From positions 3,105,694 through 3,169,693 of the forward strand of contig NZ_CH902583.1 in assembly GCF_000152965.1 (NCBI RefSeq): a stretch of DNA of 64,000 bases, written 5' to 3'. How positions within the stretch are numbered: the first letter of the stretch is position 1; the number at the start of each line of letters is the position of its first letter. This document shows, piece by piece, positions 1 through 8,529 of the stretch. The position numbers and the translations under genes were made by a program. Below the pieces are notes generated by a model. It was not told where the DNA came from. It did not search any database and worked only from the letters and a program-made list of their open reading frames with translations. Source of the stretch: Roseobacter sp. MED193 (GTDB lineage: Bacteria; Pseudomonadota; Alphaproteobacteria; Rhodobacterales; Rhodobacteraceae).

Positions 1-19
1 TCTGCACTAAGATAGAAGC

Positions 20-496
20 ATGTTTGAGAAACTCCTTGGGCCGTTGAGAAAGCCAAAACACAACGCGGATCGTAAGTCGATGGAAACGGCGTTAAAGGCT
101 GGATGCATACCCGCTTTGCGTAACCAAGGGTTCAAAGGAACGTTTCCAAACTTTTACAGAGAGCATGAGAACTTTGTCGCTCTGGTTAACTTTCAGTTTT
201 TCTCATCCGGGGGAAGCTTTTGCATAAACTTAGGTTACGCTGACCCTGAAAGAAGAAATGTTTCTTTTGAGCCAGAAGCTGAGCCGAGAGCCCTTAGAGT
301 TACAGCCACACGAGAACGAAGTCGATTAGGCTCTGGGGGTGAAGGCGACAATTGGTTTAGTTATGGAAAAACAAGCTATGGAGAGTTTAGGGGTAGCACT
401 TCGGAAGTAAATGAAATTGCTGAACAGTGCGCGAAGCTATTCATATCTGAGGCCGAAGGCTGGTGGCTTGGCAAGATGAGTGCGGCCTCTGCTTGA
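20..496 (+). CDS. DUF4304-like hypothetical protein
   Basis: A 158-residue soluble protein with no signal peptide or membrane segment. The core (a basic N-terminus, GFKG near residue 38, FYRE near 45, VNFQF near 55 and INLGY near 69) resembles the DUF4304 family, whose function is unknown; these are often encoded singly or near polymorphic toxin immunity genes. The DNA looks more A+T-rich than the neighbouring housekeeping genes. It sits where fabB would be expected downstream of fabA in many relatives and faces fabA tail to tail. Family assignment is by motif impression only; a function cannot be given. Confidence 0.7.
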   Translation: MFEKLLGPLRKPKHNADRKSMETALKAGCIPALRNQGFKGTFPNFYREHENFVALVNFQFFSSGGSFCINLGYADPERRNVSFEPEAEPRALRVTATRERSRLGSGGEGDNWFSYGKTSYGEFRGSTSEVNEIAEQCAKLFISEAEGWWLGKMSAASA

Positions 497-542
497 TCCC
501 AGTTTTTTGTCTACTTTGGTCTCGAAGCGGACATTCCTCAAT

Positions 543-569
543 AAAAAAAGAGGCCCATAGGCCTCTTTT
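543..569 (-). terminator. Rho-independent terminator of fabA
   Basis: A perfect 10-bp stem (546-555 with 560-569, loop CATA) is followed on the minus strand by a U-run (A-run 543-549 on the plus strand). It lies 24 bp past the fabA stop and implies fabA ends its transcript here. Confidence 0.85.
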
Positions 570-592
570 CAGTCTCAAGCTCGCCGAGCAAA

Positions 593-1102
593 TTAGGCCT
601 CGGACAGAACGACCTTCATGTCCTTGACGTCATAGATCATCTCGCCATCGGCTTCGACGATACCATCCGCCACACCCATGGTCAGGCGGCGGGTCTGGAT
701 CGCTTTTTTGAAGTCGATCTTATAGGTCAGCATCTTACGCTCGGGGCGGACCATGCCGGTGAGCTTTACTTCGCCCACGCCCACGGCCATGCCGCGGCCC
801 TTCCAGCCGCGCCAGCCGAGGTTGAACCCGGTGAGCTGCCACAACCCATCCAGGCCCAGGCAGCCGGGCATGATGGGGTTACCAGGGAAATGGCAGTCAA
901 AGAACCACAGCTCAGGTGTGATGTCGAATTCCGCAACGATATGACCCTTGCCGTGGGCACCACCGTCGGCGCTGACCTCGGTGATGCGGTCCATCATCAA
1001 CATTGGCGGTGCTGGCAGCTGGGCATTGCCGGGGCCAAACAGCTCTCCGCGGGCACATTTCAACAGATCGTCTTTGTCAAAGCTGCTGGGGTAATCGGCC
1101 AT
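593..1102 (-). CDS. fabA: 3-hydroxydecanoyl-[ACP] dehydratase/isomerase FabA
   Basis: This 169-residue enzyme dehydrates 3-hydroxyacyl-ACP and isomerises trans-2-decenoyl-ACP to the cis-3 form, the branch point of anaerobic-type unsaturated fatty acid synthesis in the cytoplasm. The hot-dog-fold active-site block [15 protein letters not shown] supplies His71 and Asp85, and length matches the family. An AGGAG ribosome site precedes the ATG. The gene is divergent from irr, a conserved arrangement in Rhodobacterales and rhizobia. In many relatives fabB and fabI follow; here a strong terminator follows instead, so the partner condensing enzyme must be encoded elsewhere. Confidence 0.96.
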   Translation of the reverse strand: MADYPSSFDKDDLLKCARGELFGPGNAQLPAPPMLMMDRITEVSADGGAHGKGHIVAEFDITPELWFFDCHFPGNPIMPGCLGLDGLWQLTGFNLGWRGWKGRGMAVGVGEVKLTGMVRPERKMLTYKIDFKKAIQTRRLTMGVADGIVEADGEMIYDVKDMKVVLSEA

Positions 1103-1311
1103 GCTGGCGCGTCTCCTGCCTGAGGTGTTTCATGTCTTTTCCCTCCTGTAGCACCCGGTTCAAGGGTCCTGCAAGGGCAGTGAGCGATGCTGCGCGGCGT
1201 GACGATGTCACAGGATCGGGGCGGCGTTGGTCGGAAATTGGGGATTCTGTTTGAAAAATGCAATTCATTCGCAGTATAAACGCCCATAGCAACGCGATGC
1301 AGGATCCGCAC

Positions 1312-1728
1312 ATGACGCCAAACAGCGAAGACTTGGCAACGAACTGGCTGGTAGAGGCCGGTTTGCGCCCAACCCGTCAACGGCTTGCCCTGGCGGAACT
1401 TTTGGTCGGCGATGGTAAGCATCGCCATGTGACCGCCGAAAGCCTGTTTGACGCGGCCAAGACCAAGGGGGCTGCCGTTTCTCTGGCCACTGTCTACAAC
1501 ACTTTGCGTGCATTTTGCGAGGCCGGGGTTCTGCAAGAAATTACCGTGGATGGGTCAAAGAGCTATTTTGACACCAATACCCATGATCATCCGCATTATT
1601 ATTGGGAGGATGGCAATCGGGTCACCGATGCGCCTTCTGATCAATTGGTGATTCAGCGGCTGCCAGAGGCGCCTGAGGGTATGGAAATCGCTTCAGTCGA
1701 TGTGGTCATTCGCCTGCGCAAGATCTGA
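1312..1728 (+). CDS. irr: Irr-type Fur-family iron response regulator
   Basis: A 138-residue winged-helix regulator of the Fur superfamily. The DNA-binding part carries the LRPTRQR block (residues 18-24) and VSLATVYNTL (56-65), followed by a His-rich site with His91, His93 and His95 in THDHPHYYWED, typical of alphaproteobacterial Irr, which senses haem/iron status and controls haem synthesis and iron uptake genes. The start at 1312 is chosen because AGGA at 1301-1304 gives 7-nt spacing; upstream in-frame ATGs at 1258 and 1297 lack such a site. Divergent from fabA, as in related genomes. Confidence 0.9.
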   Translation: MTPNSEDLATNWLVEAGLRPTRQRLALAELLVGDGKHRHVTAESLFDAAKTKGAAVSLATVYNTLRAFCEAGVLQEITVDGSKSYFDTNTHDHPHYYWEDGNRVTDAPSDQLVIQRLPEAPEGMEIASVDVVIRLRKI

Positions 1729-1732
1729 CCAG

Positions 1733-2653
1733 TCAGCAGTTTTTGCCGGCGTCAGAGGCGTCCTGAGCCAGGGCGTTTGACAGGATTTCCCGAACGCGCG
1801 ATAGGCGCGATTCGGGCAATGGGACCCCATGACACGCGATAATCACCGGTTCAATTGCGCAGGAATCTCGGATCGGAATACGCAGGATCTCTTTGCCGTC
1901 ATAACTGTGGGGTATGGCTGGGGCGCTATAGCTGATGCCGATGCCCTCGCCATTGGCAGCCAGGCTGCGCAGCACTTCGAGGGAGGCCGCGCGATGGGCG
2001 ATACGCGGTGTGAGGTCGAGAGTTTTGAACAGTGTTAGCATGTGCTGCACGGATAACCCCTCTTGAGACAGCACCAAGGGCTCGCGGGACAGTTCCGCCA
2101 GAGACAGGCTGCTGTGATGCGCCAGGGCGTGATTGGGGGAGAGCAGGGCCTGAGGTCTGCGCCGGTCGATGATTTTGCGATCAAACCCAGCGTCCAGACC
2201 GAGGTCATAGGTCACCGCGAGGTCAATCTCATTCTGGAGCAGCGCTTGAGTGAGTTGGGAGAAGCCTAAGCTTCGCATGTTCACGGCCAGTTGGGGAAAG
2301 GTCTGGCGCAGGCAGTGCAGCGCGGGTGCCAGGACAAAGGGTGCCAGATCCGAAAAGCAGCCAATGGTCAGTTCTTGCCAGGGCGATTTGGCACCATCGG
2401 GGGCTTCCAGACGGCGAGCCTGTTCCACCAGCTTTTGCGCTGCCTTTGCAAAATCACGCCCCTGTGGGGTGAGGCTTAAGGGGGCTCCCTGACGGCGCAC
2501 AAATAGCGCGTGACCAAGGTGGTCCTCTGCCCGGGCCAGCGCCGTTGAGAGCGCAGGTTGGCTGACATGCAGAGCCTCTGCGGCCGCAGAAAGGCTGCCG
2601 TATTCGGCTACAGCGCAGATATATTCATAGTGGCGTAGGGTGAGGTATAGCAT
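1733..2653 (-). CDS. LysR-family transcriptional regulator
   Basis: A 306-residue LysR-type regulator. The N-terminal winged helix-turn-helix runs over residues 1-65 (LRHYEYICAVAEYGSLSAAA, then VSQPALSTALARAEDHLG), followed by a periplasmic-binding-protein-like effector domain to the C-terminus. It is divergent from the PhyH-type dioxygenase gene over a 153-bp, A+T-rich spacer, the usual layout for a LysR regulator and its target, so control of that dioxygenase is inferred. The inducer cannot be read from the sequence. The ATG has no obvious ribosome site. The domain order is reminiscent of the OxyR branch, but specificity is not assigned. Confidence 0.9.
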   Translation of the reverse strand: MLYLTLRHYEYICAVAEYGSLSAAAEALHVSQPALSTALARAEDHLGHALFVRRQGAPLSLTPQGRDFAKAAQKLVEQARRLEAPDGAKSPWQELTIGCFSDLAPFVLAPALHCLRQTFPQLAVNMRSLGFSQLTQALLQNEIDLAVTYDLGLDAGFDRKIIDRRRPQALLSPNHALAHHSSLSLAELSREPLVLSQEGLSVQHMLTLFKTLDLTPRIAHRAASLEVLRSLAANGEGIGISYSAPAIPHSYDGKEILRIPIRDSCAIEPVIIACHGVPLPESRLSRVREILSNALAQDASDAGKNC

Positions 2654-2806
2654 GAATTTATGGCTACATTAGAAATATATTATTTGAAACTAATAACAAA
2701 GGGCGACAGGCTCTGGGCTGCGAGAAAACTTTTTCGAGCAGGCGCGCTTTGGGCACATGAGTGACCATTGGGGAGCCTGATTGATTTAACTTGGACGGAG
2801 ACACGC

Positions 2807-3604
2807 ATGGTGCACCCCCTTATCACTCAAGAGCATATCAGCCAGTTCCAACGCGATGGTGTTGTTTTGATCAAGGGGTTGTTCAAGGGTCAGGTAGATC
2901 AGCTGCGCCGCGGTGTGGATCAGAATATGGCGGATCCTGGTCCCTACGCCTCGAACAATGAAAAAGCAGGCCAGACCGGGCGTTTTTTTGATGACTACTG
3001 CAATTGGCCACGTATTCCGGATTTTGAAGAGGCGATCAAATCGTCTCCTGTGGCAGAGGTTGCCGCTGACTTGATGCAGTCGGGCCGGGTGCAGATGTTC
3101 CATGATCATGTCTTGGTGAAGGAGCCTGGGACGTCCATGGCGACTCCCTGGCACCAGGATGGGCCCTACTATTTTGTGGAAGGGCGTCAGACCATCAGTT
3201 TCTGGTCGCCACTGGATCCGGTGAGTGACGCGAGCCTGCGCTGCGTTGCAGGGTCTCATCGGTGGGAGAAGGAGGTGCTGCCAACCCGCTGGGTCTCTGA
3301 GGAGGGGTTCTTTGCCGACGTAGGGCAATATATGCCTGTGCCAGACCCTGAGGCCGAAGGTATGCGCATACTGGAGTGGGAGATGGAGCCTGGGGATGCG
3401 GTAGCGTTTGATTTCAAGACCCTGCATGGTGCACGTGCGAATACCAGTGAGACCCGTCGCCGGGCCTTCTCATTGCGGTTGGTCGGGGAGGATGTGCGCT
3501 ATGTTGAGCGCCCCGGCCCGACCTCGCCGCCCTATCCGGGACATAATATGATGCCGGGACAGCGGCTGCGGGAGGATTGGTTCCCTGTACTGTTGCAGCG
3601 ATAG
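2807..3604 (+). CDS. PhyH-family Fe(II)/2-oxoglutarate dioxygenase
   Basis: A 265-residue phytanoyl-CoA dioxygenase (PhyH) family protein, a non-haem iron oxygenase that hydroxylates its substrate using O2 and 2-oxoglutarate. The iron-binding facial triad is visible as His116 and Asp118 (PWHQDGPYY) and His207 (KTLHGARAN), with an arginine-rich stretch just after (218-220) as candidate for 2-oxoglutarate binding. The ATG at 2807 follows GGACGGAG; a TTG at 2768 would add 13 residues without a ribosome site. The substrate is unknown; the family includes phytanoyl-CoA, ectoine and quorum-signal hydroxylases. Probably regulated by the divergent LysR gene. Confidence 0.88.
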   Translation: MVHPLITQEHISQFQRDGVVLIKGLFKGQVDQLRRGVDQNMADPGPYASNNEKAGQTGRFFDDYCNWPRIPDFEEAIKSSPVAEVAADLMQSGRVQMFHDHVLVKEPGTSMATPWHQDGPYYFVEGRQTISFWSPLDPVSDASLRCVAGSHRWEKEVLPTRWVSEEGFFADVGQYMPVPDPEAEGMRILEWEMEPGDAVAFDFKTLHGARANTSETRRRAFSLRLVGEDVRYVERPGPTSPPYPGHNMMPGQRLREDWFPVLLQR

Positions 3605-3625
3605 TTTTGAGGTTGGGATTCTGTA

Positions 3626-3695
3626 GGGGGGCGCTGCCCCCTCTTGAGCCTTGGCGGCGTATTTACCCCAGTGATATCTTTGGCGAAATGAAGCC
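3626..3695 (+). repeat. Dispersed intergenic repeat, copy 1
   Basis: A G-run/C-run hairpin (3626-3641) is followed about 30 bp later by a GATAT...AAATGAAGCC block (3673-3695). The same two blocks occur in the same order and orientation at 29766-29825. It lies just past the PhyH gene. The motif resembles an intergenic element I have seen often downstream of Rhodobacteraceae genes. Confidence 0.65.
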
Positions 3696-3721
3696 TGGGG
3701 CGGCAGGGTTGAATCGAGGCG

Positions 3722-4591
3722 TCAGAACCACTGTCCGGGCTCCATTAAGCCAAGGTCGAGCAATTGCCGGGAGTGCCAGTCAAAAGGGGTGGAGTTGTGC
3801 CAGCGAAAGCTATCGATGGCAAAATCGGATCCCGGGTTGCGTTTGAGGGCCTTGGCCGTGCGGAAAGAACATACGGCGGCGGTCAGATTGTGATGCCAGG
3901 GACAGGCGTAGGTATTGTATTCTTGGTCGTTGAAGGTGTGGTTCTCTAGTAGTTCCAGACCTTCTTTGGCTTGGAACAGGGATATCCTGTCGATTTTGCG
4001 GCTGGTCCAGGGGATATGTTCTTCATGGCGCCATCGCACGCCGCCAAAGAAGTCCAGCTGCCTTTCGCGCGGTGCATTTGTATCATCGTCCCAGCGTGCC
4101 TGCGCATAGTAGCCTGATTTGTCGAGAAAGGCGGTTTCCAGAGAGACTGCACTGGGATGCTTGTCCAGATCCCCCGCATAGAGGTCGATTACGTAGGTCA
4201 GCATCGCCGAGCGGCGCTCCTCCGTATGGAATGTCAGCATTTCTGCCACTGTTCGGGTTTCGCAGAAGGGGAAGAACAGGAATTCGGCGTTGTAGCAATA
4301 GTAGAGCCAACAACCTGGTTTTGCAGAGGCGATGATCTTGTTGATGCCCTTGAAGACTTTGGCCGGGGCACTGCAGTCAAAGGGGATGCGGTGGATCTTG
4401 GATTTAATGTCACGAGGCAGATCAAAGGCATCTGGCATCAGGGCGACAACTGCTTTGAAGCCAGATTGCAAATGATGGCGCAGGGTCGTCGCAACCTCGA
4501 CATCGTCTTCGACAAAGATCAGCGCAATCGGGCCCTTGGCCAGGAGCCCCTTTTGTAGCCTGAGAAATTCTTCCAGCGACGCGTACATCAT
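3722..4591 (-). CDS. Putative family 2-type glycosyltransferase
   Basis: A 289-residue soluble protein. The N-terminal part (residues 15-75) has the alternating beta/alpha pattern of a nucleotide-sugar-binding GT-A fold (IALIFVEDDVEVATTL, then VVALMPDAF), and a mid-region DLYAGD could serve as an acidic metal-binding motif. The second half is rich in Trp, His and Tyr. Roseobacter homologues are usually annotated as glycosyltransferase family 2 or hypothetical; donor and acceptor are unknown. The ATG pair at 4591/4588 starts the gene; the open frame continues upstream antisense to miaB, which is not coding. Convergent with the PhyH gene. Confidence 0.6.
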   Translation of the reverse strand: MMYASLEEFLRLQKGLLAKGPIALIFVEDDVEVATTLRHHLQSGFKAVVALMPDAFDLPRDIKSKIHRIPFDCSAPAKVFKGINKIIASAKPGCWLYYCYNAEFLFFPFCETRTVAEMLTFHTEERRSAMLTYVIDLYAGDLDKHPSAVSLETAFLDKSGYYAQARWDDDTNAPRERQLDFFGGVRWRHEEHIPWTSRKIDRISLFQAKEGLELLENHTFNDQEYNTYACPWHHNLTAAVCSFRTAKALKRNPGSDFAIDSFRWHNSTPFDWHSRQLLDLGLMEPGQWF

Positions 4592-4729
4592 GCTTCTTGG
4601 TCTCTGCTCTTGTGTTGCCCTTCTGGCATTTGTCCTTAAAATCGAGTAATCCCACCGGCATTGCAAGCCACGAGATTTGCCGTTATGGCAGGCCGTTGTT
4701 CCCGATCCCTGCTGGAAGGCACCAAAGAT

Positions 4730-6052
4730 ATGACTGCGCCCAAGAAGCTGTTTATCAAAACCTATGGCTGTCAGATGAATGTCTATGACAGTGAACGCAT
4801 GGCCGAAGCGCTTGGTGGGCAGGGGTATAGTGAGGTGAAATCGGCCGATGAGGCGGATATGATTTTGCTCAACACGTGCCATATCCGTGAAAAGGCGGCG
4901 GAAAAGGTCTATTCCGAGCTGGGGCGATTCAAAAAGCTGAAGGCGGAAAAGCCGGACCTGAAGATCGGTGTTGCAGGCTGTGTGGCACAGGCTGAGGGGC
5001 AGGAAATCATGCGTCGTCAGCCGTTGGTGGATTTGGTGGTCGGGCCACAAAGCTACCACCGCTTGCCAGAGATGGAAGAAAAGGCGCGTGCGGGGGAGAA
5101 GGTGCTGGACACTGATTTTCCTGAAGAAGATAAGTTTGAGAAGCTGAAACGCCGCCCCAAGGCCACGCGCGGTCCCACGGCGTTTTTGACCGTCCAGGAG
5201 GGCTGCGACAAATTCTGCGCCTTTTGTGTTGTGCCCTATACGCGCGGGGCCGAGGTCTCTCGGCCGGCGGATCGTATCCTCACCGAGGCGCGTGATCTGG
5301 TTGAACGCGGCGTGCGTGAAATCACTCTCTTGGGGCAGAATGTGAATGCCTATCACGGCGCTGGGGCCAATGGTGATCTGACCCTTGCACAGCTGATTTG
5401 GGAGCTCGACAAGGTTGATGGGCTGGAGCGGATCCGTTTCACCACCAGTCATCCTAACGATATGATGGATGACCTGATCGAAGCCCATGGCACCTGCAAG
5501 AAGCTGATGCCCTATCTGCATCTCCCCGTGCAAGCCGGGTCCGATAAGATCCTGAAGCGGATGAACCGTAGCCATACGGCGGAGAGCTATCTGCGTCTGA
5601 TTGAACGTATTCGCGCGGCGCGGCCCGATATTCTGATTTCGGGAGATTTCATCGTGGGTTTCCCGGAAGAAACCGAAGAAGATTTCCAAGCTACTTTGGA
5701 TCTGGTCGAAGAGGTCAAATACGGCACCGCGTATTCATTCAAGTACTCGACCCGGCCCGGAACCCCTGCTGCAGAGCGCCCGCAGGTAAACCCTGCAGAG
5801 GCTGATGACCGTCTTCAGCGGCTGCAGGCATTGCTTACGCGTCAGCAGCGCGAAATTCAGGACAGTATGGTGGGGCGTGAGGTCGGCGTATTGTTTGAAA
5901 AACCGGGCCGTCAGCCTGGCCAGATGTTGGGGAAGTCAGACTATTTGCATGCCGTTCATGTGGCTGACTGTGACCGCAAGGCAGGGGATCTTGCACGTGT
6001 GCGTATCGTTTCTTCGCGGACCAACTCCCTGGCGGGTGAGTTGATCGACTAG
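4730..6052 (+). CDS. miaB: tRNA-2-methylthio-N6-dimethylallyladenosine synthase MiaB
   Basis: This 440-residue radical SAM methylthiotransferase converts i6A37 to ms2i6A37 in tRNAs reading UNN codons. The N-terminal UPF0004 domain binds an auxiliary [4Fe-4S] cluster through Cys14 (YGCQMN), Cys50 (NTCHIREKA) and Cys84 (AGCVAQ). The radical SAM cluster motif is CDKFCAFC (Cys159, 163, 166), and a C-terminal TRAM domain closes the protein. The ATG at 4730 follows GGAAGG; in-frame starts at 4661 and 4685 would add residues not seen in the family. Monocistronic by spacing. All catalytic cysteines are present. Confidence 0.96.
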   Translation: MTAPKKLFIKTYGCQMNVYDSERMAEALGGQGYSEVKSADEADMILLNTCHIREKAAEKVYSELGRFKKLKAEKPDLKIGVAGCVAQAEGQEIMRRQPLVDLVVGPQSYHRLPEMEEKARAGEKVLDTDFPEEDKFEKLKRRPKATRGPTAFLTVQEGCDKFCAFCVVPYTRGAEVSRPADRILTEARDLVERGVREITLLGQNVNAYHGAGANGDLTLAQLIWELDKVDGLERIRFTTSHPNDMMDDLIEAHGTCKKLMPYLHLPVQAGSDKILKRMNRSHTAESYLRLIERIRAARPDILISGDFIVGFPEETEEDFQATLDLVEEVKYGTAYSFKYSTRPGTPAAERPQVNPAEADDRLQRLQALLTRQQREIQDSMVGREVGVLFEKPGRQPGQMLGKSDYLHAVHVADCDRKAGDLARVRIVSSRTNSLAGELID

Positions 6053-6410
6053 CATTTGGTTTTGCCTGATAAGTCCCTATGGGGGCATCGTCAGTTTGGG
6101 CCTGTGCGCTGGTAGAGGGCGATTCTTTTTGTGAAAACAGCCTGTCCCTTCTCCTGCGATGCCCGCTTTTCATGCAATGCGATTTCACAGAGTGAGTCAT
6201 AATTGCAGCGCTCTCGGCGACAATTGCAACAAAACGGTATGAGTGTAGCCTGAAGGGGCTTAATCTTGCCAAAAGCCTATATGGGTGGGGGATGTATTAA
6301 TACAAAAGCCGTGTAGATTGTTGCTAATAACCTGAGTGTTAGGAATTTTAGGCGGCAAGCTTCCCTGGGCGACACTCTGGGGGGACTTAGGTGAAGGAAA
6401 TCTGGTTGTG
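6053..6410 (+). promoter_or_regulatory. Gene-free leader of the envelope gene pair, with a 12-bp palindrome
   Basis: 358 bp without a credible gene. It contains a perfect palindrome TGTATTAATACA at 6293-6304, about 107 bp before the next start, and two TTGCA-type blocks (around 6205 and 6225). This is a candidate regulator site; no promoter can be assigned with confidence. Confidence 0.35.
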
Positions 6411-6977
6411 ATGACATTTAATGCAAAGAACATGCTCGCGCTTGTGGCCGCTACGGTGGCTGCGGTGAGCCTGTCGACAGGGTCTGTTCAGGCGCAGCAG
6501 CGCACGGTTGTTGGGGAGCGTTATGTTCCGACTATCTGGGTCGACCCTGATGGCTGTGAGCACTGGGTGATGGACGACGGTGCCGAAGGCTACATGACGC
6601 CGCATGTGACGCCAAATGGCAAACCAGTTTGTCGTCGTGGTAATCTTTGCGGTGTGATGGAGACGGACCAGTTCTTTGCCACCGACAAGCACTATATCAG
6701 TGCCGCGGGTAAGACGCGCCTGAAGGAGTTCTTTAACTCTAACAAAGGCAATGTGCGCTCCTTTGTGATCGCGGGGCATACCGATAGCCGTGCCTCTGAC
6801 GAATATAATATCCGTCTGTCGCAGCGTCGCGCGAATGCGGTTGCAGGCGTTGCTAAGTCGGTTGGCGCGCGGATTGCTGATATTCGTGCTTACGGTGAGC
6901 GTGACCCACGTGTACCCAATACCAGCGCGTCAAACATGGCGCAAAACCGTCGCGTCGAAATCTATTGCCTGCGCTAA
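6411..6977 (+). CDS. OmpA-family outer-membrane/periplasmic protein with N-terminal WVDPxGCEHW module
   Basis: A 188-residue exported protein with a signal peptide (cleavage predicted after VQA, about residue 28). Residues 42-75 hold a compact module with two Cys (IWVDPDGCEHW ... TPNGKPVC); the C-terminal 110 residues are an OmpA-like peptidoglycan-binding domain, with IAGHTDSRASDEYNIRLSQRR containing the Asp and Arg that bind diaminopimelate. The start at 6411 is preceded by AAGGAAA; an earlier in-frame start at 6336 would break the signal peptide. Likely anchors or stabilises the envelope. The same module recurs in the next gene, 14 bp downstream, so the pair is probably one operon. Confidence 0.85.
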   Translation: MTFNAKNMLALVAATVAAVSLSTGSVQAQQRTVVGERYVPTIWVDPDGCEHWVMDDGAEGYMTPHVTPNGKPVCRRGNLCGVMETDQFFATDKHYISAAGKTRLKEFFNSNKGNVRSFVIAGHTDSRASDEYNIRLSQRRANAVAGVAKSVGARIADIRAYGERDPRVPNTSASNMAQNRRVEIYCLR

Positions 6978-6991
6978 AGAAGGACATCAAG

Positions 6992-7297
6992 ATGCACCTA
7001 CTCAAAGCAACCGCGCTGTCCCTTGCGCTGACCGCAGTGGCCGCCTGTGAAATCACCGAGGACAAAACCCGCGATCAACACGCCGGGGATGGGTCCAATA
7101 CCCATCTGTCGAATATGACAGCAGGGATCTGGGTTGACCCGCAGGGATGTGAACATTGGATCATTGATGATGGGCTTGAAGGCTATGCTGATCTGCGGCG
7201 TACCCCGGATGGCAAACCCGTCTGTAACAGCCCGTTGCCGCGCAACGTAGCAACTGGCCCGTTCAAGGATGGTTCAAGCTTCCCGGATTCGCTGTAA
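6992..7297 (+). CDS. Small envelope lipoprotein with WVDPxGCEHW module
   Basis: A 101-residue protein starting at 6992 (AAGAAGGA ribosome site). A short hydrophobic signal ends in AVAAC, a plausible though not canonical lipobox with Cys19 as the lipidated residue. Residues about 46-80 (IWVDPQGCEHW ... TPDGKPVC) repeat the module of the upstream OmpA-family gene almost residue for residue, but no OmpA domain follows. Its shared operon suggests the two proteins act together at the outer membrane, one bound to peptidoglycan and one to lipid. The function of the module is not known to me. A clear terminator follows. Confidence 0.75.
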   Translation: MHLLKATALSLALTAVAACEITEDKTRDQHAGDGSNTHLSNMTAGIWVDPQGCEHWIIDDGLEGYADLRRTPDGKPVCNSPLPRNVATGPFKDGSSFPDSL

Positions 7298-7337
7298 GGC
7301 TTTTGCGCCTGCGTAAAACGTCTAGCTTAAAAAAATC

Positions 7338-7366
7338 GGTCGCTCCTGTGGGGGCGACCTTTTTTG
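7338..7366 (+). terminator. Terminator of the envelope gene pair
   Basis: A 9-bp stem (7338-7346 with 7351-7359, one G-U pair, loop TGTG) is followed by TTTTTT. Confidence 0.85.
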
Positions 7367-7460
7367 TCTCATTTCTGTGAATTTGCGGGACGCCCGCTTG
7401 CACCTGCGCGGTGGCAGAGGCAGACTGGAGAGAGAAACACCAGCCTAGGAGCTCCCCCCA

Positions 7461-8468
7461 TTGGCCACAAGTGCCCGGATCCAGTCGCCGACCACCAGCA
7501 GCGCACATGAGGTTCTGCTTGAATTTCCTGACAATCGCCTGCTGATTGATCTTTGTGGTGAATACGACCGCAACCTAACAGAAATCGAACAAAAAATCGG
7601 CGTCCAGATTGTTCGCCGTGGCAATCAGCTTTCGGTTTTAGGGGAGGAGGCGCTGCGCGATCAGGCCGCGGAAGTGCTCATCTCGCTTTATGATCGGTTG
7701 GAAACTGGTCGGAGTGTCGAGCACGGCGATGTTGATCGCGAGCTGCGTATGGGGCATTCCGACGATGACGTTGCCGATGACCAGCTTGAAATGTTCAAGG
7801 GGGGTGCGGTTGAGATTAAGACCCGTAAAAAGCTGGTTGAGCCGCGTACCGATGCACAAAAGGCCTATGTGCGTTCTTTGTTTGAGCACGAGCTTGCCTT
7901 TGGTATTGGCCCTGCTGGGACCGGCAAAACCTATCTGGCGGTGGCCGTCGGTGTGAACCTGTTTATCACCGGGCAGGTGGATAAGATCATCCTGTCTCGT
8001 CCTGCAGTAGAGGCTGGAGAGAAGCTTGGCTATCTGCCGGGTGACATGAAGGACAAGGTCGACCCCTATATGCAGCCGCTCTATGATGCGCTGAATGATT
8101 TCCTGCCTGGTAAGCAGCTGGCGAAGCTGCTTGAGGAAAAGCAGATAGAGATTGCGCCTTTGGCCTTTATGCGCGGGCGTACCCTGTCCAATGCTTTTGT
8201 GGTGCTGGATGAGGCTCAGAATGCCACTTCGATGCAGATGAAAATGTTCCTGACCCGCCTGGGCGAAGGCTCTCGCATGGTGATCACCGGCGACCGTACT
8301 CAGGTGGACCTGCCGCGCGGGGTTACCTCTGGCCTGGCGGATGCCGAGCGGTTGCTGACGCCGATTTCCAAAATCAGTTTTAATTACTTCACCGCGCGTG
8401 ACGTCGTGCGACATCCGCTTGTCGCCGCCATCATCGAGGCCTATGACGCCGAGACGCCACCGGCCTGA
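7461..8468 (+). CDS. phoH: PhoH-family ATPase
   Basis: A 335-residue PhoH/YbeZ-type P-loop ATPase. An N-terminal KH-like region (about 20-85) precedes the ATPase core, with Walker A GPAGTGKT (150-157) and Walker B FVVLDEAQN (about 246-254). In bacteria it works with YbeY in ribosome and RNA quality control; its exact reaction is unsettled. Translation appears to begin at a TTG (7461) with AGGAG at 7447-7451. It heads the conserved phoH-ybeY-ybeX-lnt operon, with ybeY 61 bp downstream. Confidence 0.93.
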   Translation: MATSARIQSPTTSSAHEVLLEFPDNRLLIDLCGEYDRNLTEIEQKIGVQIVRRGNQLSVLGEEALRDQAAEVLISLYDRLETGRSVEHGDVDRELRMGHSDDDVADDQLEMFKGGAVEIKTRKKLVEPRTDAQKAYVRSLFEHELAFGIGPAGTGKTYLAVAVGVNLFITGQVDKIILSRPAVEAGEKLGYLPGDMKDKVDPYMQPLYDALNDFLPGKQLAKLLEEKQIEIAPLAFMRGRTLSNAFVVLDEAQNATSMQMKMFLTRLGEGSRMVITGDRTQVDLPRGVTSGLADAERLLTPISKISFNYFTARDVVRHPLVAAIIEAYDAETPPA

Positions 8469-8529
8469 CGCCCAGGTCATTGGCGAAACGGGTCAGTACA
8501 GCTGAGGCGGTTTAAGGGTGACGGTATAG

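Noticed and set aside
4592-5689. Upstream extension of the glycosyltransferase-like frame
   Set aside because: It would run antisense through miaB; homology-like sequence begins at the ATG pair 4591/4588.
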